From Chromatiales bacterium (GTDB taxonomy: Bacteria; Pseudomonadota; Gammaproteobacteria; SZUA-152): a stretch of 9,210 bases of DNA. Shown here one piece after another: positions 1 to 4,738 of this stretch. The position numbers were made by a program, and so were the translations under genes. A model generated the notes under the pieces. The model was not told the origin of the DNA. It saw only the letters and a program-made list of their open reading frames with translations, and made no database searches. Each line of letters starts with the position of its first letter. Within the stretch, counting starts at the first letter, position 1. The stretch lies in assembly GCA_026999335.1 (NCBI GenBank), contig JALTPW010000680.1:1-9210 (forward strand), in the 5' to 3' direction.

Positions 1-275
1 GTGCTCCATCAATATAACCCTGGCGGAGTATGAGTTTTGAAGACAAAGGCAGCCTGAGTTGGGCCAGGCGCCTGTTGGGTTTAGGGAATCGTTGCGAAGG
101 ACAGCCATTTTGGCGCAAATTTTCTTAATCGTTTGAGGTGGATCGCCATAGCTATTCAGCGAGAAAGGATTGAAAAAATTGCCCAAAACAGCTTTTCCAT
201 AGCAGGTTTATTTTAAATCCGTCAGGCCAGCGGGTGATTCACAGGCCGTTGTAATAGTAGGCAGGAGACAGGTTA
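1..275. other. Leader upstream of cheY, no gene recognised
   Basis: All three forward frames hit a stop within the first 40 bases (TGA at 31-33, TGA at 38-40, TAA at 15-17), so any upstream + strand gene must end there; frame 2 leaves an unrecognised 12-codon tail. A 10-base perfect palindrome, CAGGCGCCTG, lies at 65-74. The stretch from about 160 to 220 is AT-rich and is a plausible place for a promoter, but I could not pair a convincing -35 and -10, and neither a sigma-28 nor a sigma-54 site stands out. The cheY ribosome binding site (AGGAG, 263-267) closes the region. Confidence 0.5.
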
Positions 276-638
276 ATGGCGAATATTTTAGCGGTGGATG
301 ATTCCGCCTCAATGCGGCAGATGGTGGTATTTACCCTTCGGGGTGCCGGGCATCAGGTCACGGAGGCGGCAGACGGACAGGCGGCCCTGGATCTGGCCAA
401 ACGGCAGCGCTTCGATCTGGTGCTGTCGGACGTCAACATGCCGCGCATGGATGGCATTACCCTGGCGCGTGAATTGCGCGCCCTGCCGGCCTTCAAGTTT
501 ACGCCGATCCTGATGCTGACCACTGAAGGTGGTATGGGCAAGAAGCAGGAAGGCAAGGCCGCCGGTGCAACGGGATGGATCGTCAAACCCTTTAACCCGG
601 AACAGTTGTTGGCAACGATCAAGAAGGTCATGGGATAG
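276..638 (+). CDS. cheY: CheY-type single-domain response regulator
   Basis: This is a stand-alone receiver domain of 120 residues, the normal CheY length, with no output domain. The acidic pair is D8/D9, the phosphate acceptor is D52 (in LVLSDVNMPRMDG), the switch threonine is T82 (in ILMLTTE) and the conserved lysine is K104 (in WIVKPF). The position matching the E. coli CheY switch residue Tyr106 is Trp101. CheA in this cluster would phosphorylate it; it would then act on a downstream target that the window does not show. The start is supported by AGGAG at 263-267, eight bases upstream. It opens the operon, as cheY2 does in Pseudomonas Che2-type clusters. The family call is near certain. 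Whether it acts on the flagellar motor, on something else, or as a phosphate sink cannot be told from sequence. Confidence 0.96.
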   Translation: MANILAVDDSASMRQMVVFTLRGAGHQVTEAADGQAALDLAKRQRFDLVLSDVNMPRMDGITLARELRALPAFKFTPILMLTTEGGMGKKQEGKAAGATGWIVKPFNPEQLLATIKKVMG

Positions 639-650
639 TCTCCGCACTCC
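635..650 (+). repeat. Left copy of direct repeat flanking the hemerythrin gene
   Basis: The core TCTCCGCAC at 639-647 begins immediately after the cheY stop codon and recurs exactly at 1201-1209, just before cheA. Extending to 16 bases (635-650 against 1197-1212), 13 positions match. The two copies bracket the hemerythrin gene. Confidence 0.6.
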
Positions 651-717
651 ACAGAGACGAATTCAAGCGATAGTCAATATTTGTTCCGTCATGTGAAATA
701 AAAAAAGAGAAAAGAAA

Positions 718-1170
718 ATGAGTTATTGGGTTTGGGATTCCGCTCTTGAGATCGGGATCGACGTCATCGATGGGCAGCATCGGCGTATCGTGGATTATAT
801 CAACGATCTGCATGAGGCTCACTCGAACCATGATCATGACCAGGTAACGCAGATTTTAATGGGCCTGGTCGATTACACCGTTACCCACTTCGCCTTTGAA
901 GAAGATCTGATGACGCAGGCGGGATACCCGCTTTCCGACTCACATAAAAAGGTGCATGAATCATTTATCGCGCACATCAAAAACTATAAAAAAGAGCATG
1001 AAAAAGGCCGGGATATTGCCAGGAAGCTCATGTCGGAATTGCAGATATGGCTGACCAATCACATCAAAAATGAAGATCGCCACTATGTGCCCTATGCCAA
1101 TGAAGTTCTGGGCAGGAAAAAGAGCTGGCTGAAAAAGGCACTGGGTAGTTTTTTTGGTAGTGGGAAATGA
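718..1170 (+). CDS. Bacteriohemerythrin, non-heme di-iron oxygen-binding protein
   Basis: The 150-residue protein is one hemerythrin four-helix bundle plus a short basic C-terminal extension (about residues 132-150). It carries the complete di-iron ligand set in the usual order: H21 (GQH), H57 and E61 (THFAFEE), H76 and H80 (SHKKVH), and H115 and D120 (NHIKNED), with spacing like that of Methylococcus capsulatus bacteriohemerythrin. The family reversibly binds oxygen and has been linked to oxygen storage or delivery, aerotaxis and redox sensing. There is no signal peptide or membrane segment, so it should be cytoplasmic. The ATG follows a purine-rich run (AAGAGAAAAGAAA) rather than a strong Shine-Dalgarno site. 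It lies between cheY and cheA, where Che2-type clusters normally have nothing, and is AT-richer than its neighbours: by hand count 961-1080 has 49 G+C in 120, against 33 in 60 for 1381-1440 in cheA. A role in oxygen supply to the sensor is inference. Confidence 0.95.
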   Translation: MSYWVWDSALEIGIDVIDGQHRRIVDYINDLHEAHSNHDHDQVTQILMGLVDYTVTHFAFEEDLMTQAGYPLSDSHKKVHESFIAHIKNYKKEHEKGRDIARKLMSELQIWLTNHIKNEDRHYVPYANEVLGRKKSWLKKALGSFFGSGK

Positions 1171-1196
1171 ATTATTTAACAAAAATGACCGAGCAG

Positions 1197-1212
1197 ATTT
1201 TCTCCGCACACC
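1197..1212 (+). repeat. Right copy of direct repeat flanking the hemerythrin gene
   Basis: The core TCTCCGCAC at 1201-1209 is identical to 639-647; over 16 bases 13 match. It lies between the hemerythrin stop and the cheA start. Confidence 0.6.
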
Positions 1213-1235
1213 TTATGAAATACGGAAACTAGTAT

Positions 1236-3302
1236 ATGTCCATCGACATGGAACAGTTCAAGGCGACCTTTATCGAGGAAAGCCTGGAGGGACTGGACAT
1301 TATGGAAGCGGTGTTGCTGGAAATGCAACCCGGTACGGCTGATGCCGAGGAAGTCGATAACATCTTCCGCGCCGCGCATTCCATCAAAGGCGGCAGCGCC
1401 ACCTTTGGTTTCAGCGATATCAGCAACTTCACCCATGTCGTCGAAACCCTGCTGGATCAGGTTCGTGCCGGTGAGCGCGAGGTTACCCAGGAGGCCATCA
1501 ACCTCTTTCTCAGCTCCGTGGATTGCATCCGTGACATGCTGGCCGGGGCGCAGGAAGGCTTTGAGATCAATCTTGAGCAGGTTGCCGAGGTCAAGGCCGG
1601 CCTGGATCGTATGCTGGGCTCAGCGTCGCAAGCCACTGTGCCGGCCGAGATCGAGCCGGAGGCGACAGACGGTTCACCGGCGGCCAGCGGCTGGAAAATC
1701 GTTTTTAAACCTTTTCCCGACATGCTGCGTTCCGGCAACGATGTGGTGCGCCTGTTCCGTGAATTGGCCGATATGGGCGAGATGGTTCCGAAAGTGGAGC
1801 TGGAAGGCCTGCCCGCATTGGTGGATATGGAACCCGAGGAGGCCTGTCTGAGCTGGGAGGTCACCCTGAACGGCAGCATCGGCCGTGAGCAGGTCGATGA
1901 AGTGTTCGAGTGGGTGGATGGTGATTGTGAATTGAGCATCACGCCGCTCGGCGATGAAAAGGCGCTTGAAGACATGCCGGCGGATAAGCTGTCGACAGCG
2001 GTCGAGGTCAGTTCTACGCCGGTGCAGGCGGCACCGCTAGTGGAGGAACGCCGTAGTAACAATGACCGCCGCCAGGGTGATCGGCGCAAGAACCGCAGCT
2101 CGTCAGAAAATTCGTCTATTCGTGTCGGTATCGACAAGGTGGATGCACTGATCAACCTGGTGGGTGAATTGGTGATTACCCAGTCCATGTTAGGACAGCT
2201 GGGTGAAGACTTCAGTATGGACAAGGTGGAACGTCTCAAGGACGGCCTGGCAGAGCTTGAACGCAATACGCGCGAGCTGCAGGAAAACGTCATGAGTATC
2301 CGCATGTTGCCGATCAGTTTCGCCTTTAACCGTTTTCCACGCATGGTGCATGATTTATGTGGAAAGCTAGAGAAAAAAATTGAATTAAAAATGTCCGGTG
2401 AGCAGACCGAGCTGGATAAGACAGTCATGGAAAAAATCGGCGACCCGCTAGTGCATTTGGTGCGCAATGCCGTCGATCACGGCATAGAAACTCCCGAGGT
2501 ACGTATTAAAGCCGGCAAGTCTGAGACTGGTACGGTGCATCTCAACGCCTATCACCAGGGTGGCAATATCCTTATCGAGATCAGCGATGATGGTGCCGGT
2601 CTCAATCGTGATCGCATCCTTGCCAAGGCCATCGAGCGTGGCCTTGCCAATAACGGTGACAATCTCAGTGATGCCGAGATATTCGATTTTTTGTTTCAGC
2701 CCGGGTTTTCCACTGCCGATGTGGTTAGTGATGTCTCCGGGCGTGGCGTGGGTATGGACGTGGTGAAACGCAATATCACCGCGCTGGGCGGTGCTATCGA
2801 TGTGGAATCGCGTCCGGGTAATGGCTCCACATTCACTATCCGTTTGCCGCTGACCTTGGCTATTCTCGACGGCCAGCTGGTGCGTGTGGGTGAACAGACC
2901 TTCATTATTCCCCTGGTCTCCATTATCGAATCCCTGCAGGTGGAGTCATCGCGGGTCAATGCCATTGCCGGCAGCGCCGAGCTGTATAAGTTGCGCGACG
3001 ATTACCTGCCCATTATCCGTCTTTATGATGCCTTCGGTCTGAAACCGGACAGCGCCAGTCTGGAAGACGGTCTGCTGGTGGTGGTGGAAGGTCATGGCCA
3101 GCAGGCGGGTTTGTTGGTGGATGACCTTTTGGCTCAACAGCAGGTAGTGATAAAAAGTCTGGAAACCAATTTCAAGAAGGTGGGAGGCATTTCCGGCGCC
3201 ACCATCCTTGGCGATGGCACGGTGGCGCTGATTGTCGATATCGGCGGTATTATCGAGTTGTCGCAGAACGGCAGAAAGTGCGCGAACAGCGCTGCGGCTT
3301 AA
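1236..3302 (+). CDS. cheA: CheA histidine autokinase
   Basis: The 688-residue kinase has the canonical CheA layout. P1 (Hpt) spans about 1-125, with phospho-accepting H48 in AAHSIKGGSATFGF. A P2-like response-regulator docking domain spans about 152-240. A highly charged linker follows at 270-290, with repeated DRR units. P3 dimerisation helices span about 293-360. The P4 ATPase spans about 365-540: N box HLVRNAVDHG (407-416), G1 DDGAGL (451-456) and G2 GRGVGMDVV (502-510). A P5 CheW-like domain runs from about 541 to 675. It would sit in the receptor-CheW signalling complex and pass phosphate from H48 to CheY and CheB. The chosen ATG has GGAAA at 1224-1228, about seven bases upstream; a second ATG four codons later cannot be excluded. 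There is no fused receiver domain, and all key residues are present. Confidence 0.97.
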   Translation: MSIDMEQFKATFIEESLEGLDIMEAVLLEMQPGTADAEEVDNIFRAAHSIKGGSATFGFSDISNFTHVVETLLDQVRAGEREVTQEAINLFLSSVDCIRDMLAGAQEGFEINLEQVAEVKAGLDRMLGSASQATVPAEIEPEATDGSPAASGWKIVFKPFPDMLRSGNDVVRLFRELADMGEMVPKVELEGLPALVDMEPEEACLSWEVTLNGSIGREQVDEVFEWVDGDCELSITPLGDEKALEDMPADKLSTAVEVSSTPVQAAPLVEERRSNNDRRQGDRRKNRSSSENSSIRVGIDKVDALINLVGELVITQSMLGQLGEDFSMDKVERLKDGLAELERNTRELQENVMSIRMLPISFAFNRFPRMVHDLCGKLEKKIELKMSGEQTELDKTVMEKIGDPLVHLVRNAVDHGIETPEVRIKAGKSETGTVHLNAYHQGGNILIEISDDGAGLNRDRILAKAIERGLANNGDNLSDAEIFDFLFQPGFSTADVVSDVSGRGVGMDVVKRNITALGGAIDVESRPGNGSTFTIRLPLTLAILDGQLVRVGEQTFIIPLVSIIESLQVESSRVNAIAGSAELYKLRDDYLPIIRLYDAFGLKPDSASLEDGLLVVVEGHGQQAGLLVDDLLAQQQVVIKSLETNFKKVGGISGATILGDGTVALIVDIGGIIELSQNGRKCANSAAA

Positions 3303-3326
3303 TACAGTACTATCGGGAGTTGATAG

Positions 3327-3848
3327 ATGGATGTAGCAGAACAGATCGCCAGCGGGCTGGCTGGCACCGGCGAAGTCGATGGCAGCCAGTTTCTCACTTT
3401 TCTCCTTGCCGGTGAAGAATACGGCGTGGACATCCTGCGAGTGCAGGAGATCAAAGGCTGGAATGCGGTAACGCCGATTCCCAACACCCCGGAATACATT
3501 CGCGGTGTGATCAATCTACGCGGCACTATCGTGCCCATCGTCGATCTGCGTCGCCGCTTCGGCTTGGAGCCGATGGAGTATGGCCCCATGACCGTGGTCA
3601 TCGTGCTCAAGGTCATGCGTGAAGACAAGAGCCGGGTGATGGGTATCGTCGTGGATGCGGTATCTGACGTTTATAACGTGCAGGATGAATCGCTCAAGCC
3701 GGCGCCGGATTTTGGCAGCGTGGTCAATGTGGACTTCGTACAAGGATTGGCCACGGTGGACGAGACCATGGTGATTATTCTCGACATCGACCATCTGCTC
3801 AACAGTGGTGAGCTGGCGGTGATGGACAGCGCCATCGAACACGAATGA
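3327..3848 (+). CDS. cheW: CheW receptor-kinase coupling protein
   Basis: A single CheW domain of 173 residues, the usual length, with a short leader of about 18 residues. Family landmarks are FLLAGEEYGVDILRVQEI (25-42), the loop TPIPNTPEYIRGVINLRG (49-66) and VPIVDLRRRFGL (69-80). It would bridge the receptor tips to the P5 domain of CheA in the array. The ATG has CGGGAG seven to eight bases upstream (3314-3319) and the cheA stop is 24 bases before it, so the two are co-transcribed. The C-terminal region holds only the CheW fold; I see no added ParP-type array-integration domain, which matters because a parA-like gene follows at once. Confidence in the family is very high. Confidence 0.97.
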   Translation: MDVAEQIASGLAGTGEVDGSQFLTFLLAGEEYGVDILRVQEIKGWNAVTPIPNTPEYIRGVINLRGTIVPIVDLRRRFGLEPMEYGPMTVVIVLKVMREDKSRVMGIVVDAVSDVYNVQDESLKPAPDFGSVVNVDFVQGLATVDETMVIILDIDHLLNSGELAVMDSAIEHE

Positions 3849-3849
3849 T

Positions 3850-4608
3850 GTGGACGCCAGAGTGATCGCCGTCATGAATCAGAAGGGTGGGGTGGGCAAG
3901 ACCACCACCGCCGTCAATCTTGCTCACGCCCTGGCGTTGGGCCGGCAGCGGGTGCTGGCACTGGATCTCGATCCTCAGGCCCATCTGACCACCGCCCTGG
4001 GTGTCGATGCAGCAATACCGGGCATGGACGCGGTGTTGCTTGAGGGCGCGTCTCTGCTCGACTATCGGCTGAGCGCCCGCGAGGGACTCGATCTGGTGCC
4101 AGCCGGCCGTGGCCTGGTCAATGTCGAACATCTCAGTGAAGGTGGCAAGGCGCGCGGCATGCGCCTGCATGCGGCCCTCGCTGCCTGCGACGAAAGCTAC
4201 GATGCGGTGATTATCGATTGTCCGCCCTCGGCCGGCCTGTTGGGCATGAATGCCTTGTTCGCTGCTTCGGAACTGTTGATTCCCGTCTCCAGTGATTATC
4301 TGGCGCTGCACAGTCTGTCGCGTTTTATGGAAACGCTGAATTTTGTCGAAGAGACCCTGCGCCGACCTTTGCCGCGCCGGGTGGTGATGACCCGCTTTCA
4401 TGCCCAGCGCCGTCTGGCGCGTGAGGTGCGTGAGCGTCTTGTGGAACATTTTCAGGATCGCCTGCTGGATACCGCAATCCGTGAAAATGTGGCGCTGGCC
4501 GAATGTCCCAGTTTTGGTGAAACCATTTTTGAATATCAAAACAGTAGCCATGGCGCCGAGGATTACCGCCAGCTGGCTGAGGAAATGGTAACGGCACAAT
4601 GGCATTGA
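3850..4608 (+). CDS. ParA/MinD-family ATPase, probable array-positioning protein
   Basis: The 252-residue orphan ParA-type ATPase has a deviant Walker A motif, KGGVGKTT (12-19, signature K12, nucleotide K17), the A-prime motif LDLDPQ (38-43) and Walker B IIDCPPS (121-127). Such proteins form ATP-dependent dimers on the nucleoid or pole and place cargo such as plasmids, chromosome origins or chemosensory arrays. No N-terminal DNA-binding domain is seen and no parB follows. The GTG start is one base after the cheW stop; the frame has a TGA at 3820-3822 and no other usual start between, so translation is probably coupled to cheW. In-frame alternatives are GTG 3862 and ATG 3874. Placement between cheW and a soluble receptor recalls PpfA of Rhodobacter sphaeroides and ParC of Vibrio, both array-positioning ATPases. 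The array role is inference; the ATPase family is not in doubt. Confidence 0.93.
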   Translation: MDARVIAVMNQKGGVGKTTTAVNLAHALALGRQRVLALDLDPQAHLTTALGVDAAIPGMDAVLLEGASLLDYRLSAREGLDLVPAGRGLVNVEHLSEGGKARGMRLHAALAACDESYDAVIIDCPPSAGLLGMNALFAASELLIPVSSDYLALHSLSRFMETLNFVEETLRRPLPRRVVMTRFHAQRRLAREVRERLVEHFQDRLLDTAIRENVALAECPSFGETIFEYQNSSHGAEDYRQLAEEMVTAQWH

Positions 4609-4627
4609 TATCTGAAACGACCTTGCA

Positions 4628-4675
4628 GTTGATGATTAGTATTTTCGCCAACTCCTGCTGGAATGGTTGATGATT
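4628..4675 (+). repeat. Imperfect direct repeats between parA-like gene and receptor gene
   Basis: GTTGATGATT occurs exactly at 4628-4637 and again at 4666-4675. Each copy is followed, after two or three bases, by a similar ATTT(TC)GCCA tail, so the similarity runs about 20 bases. A third, shorter GATGATT lies at 4731-4737, directly before the receptor start. They may be an operator or may be fortuitous; no known binding motif is recognised. Confidence 0.4.
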
Positions 4676-4683
4676 GCATTTGC

Positions 4684-4699
4684 CACAGAGACACAGAGA
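4684..4699 (+). repeat. Two tandem copies of CACAGAGA
   Basis: Positions 4684-4691 and 4692-4699 are identical 8-mers in tandem. The longer string CCACAGAGAC is shared by 4683-4692 and by the cheY-hemerythrin spacer at 649-658. Both occurrences are intergenic. Confidence 0.55.
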
Positions 4700-4738
4700 A
4701 AATCACGGATGATGAATATAACTGAGAGTAGATGATTA

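Noticed and set aside
1..108. Minus-strand frame open from an ATG at 108-106 to the left edge (36 codons)
   Set aside because: Too short to judge, no ribosome site recognised, and the translation is not protein-like to my eye. It stays possible only if sequence to the left continues it.
214..240. Sigma-28 chemotaxis promoter before cheY (TAAA at 214-217)
   Set aside because: With the standard 15-base spacing the -10 half matches only four of eight positions of GCCGATAA, so it is not better than chance.
1457..2467. 336-codon open frame on the minus strand
   Set aside because: It lies wholly inside cheA, whose motifs are intact, and its Ser/Arg-rich translation is a typical antisense shadow. 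The same applies to the long minus frames over the parA-like gene (3799-4605) and cheR (7285-7974).
3799..4608. parA-like gene as part of a plasmid or chromosome partition locus
   Set aside because: There is no parB or parS-like site, and the gene is packed one base after cheW in a chemosensory operon, so array positioning is the more likely job.
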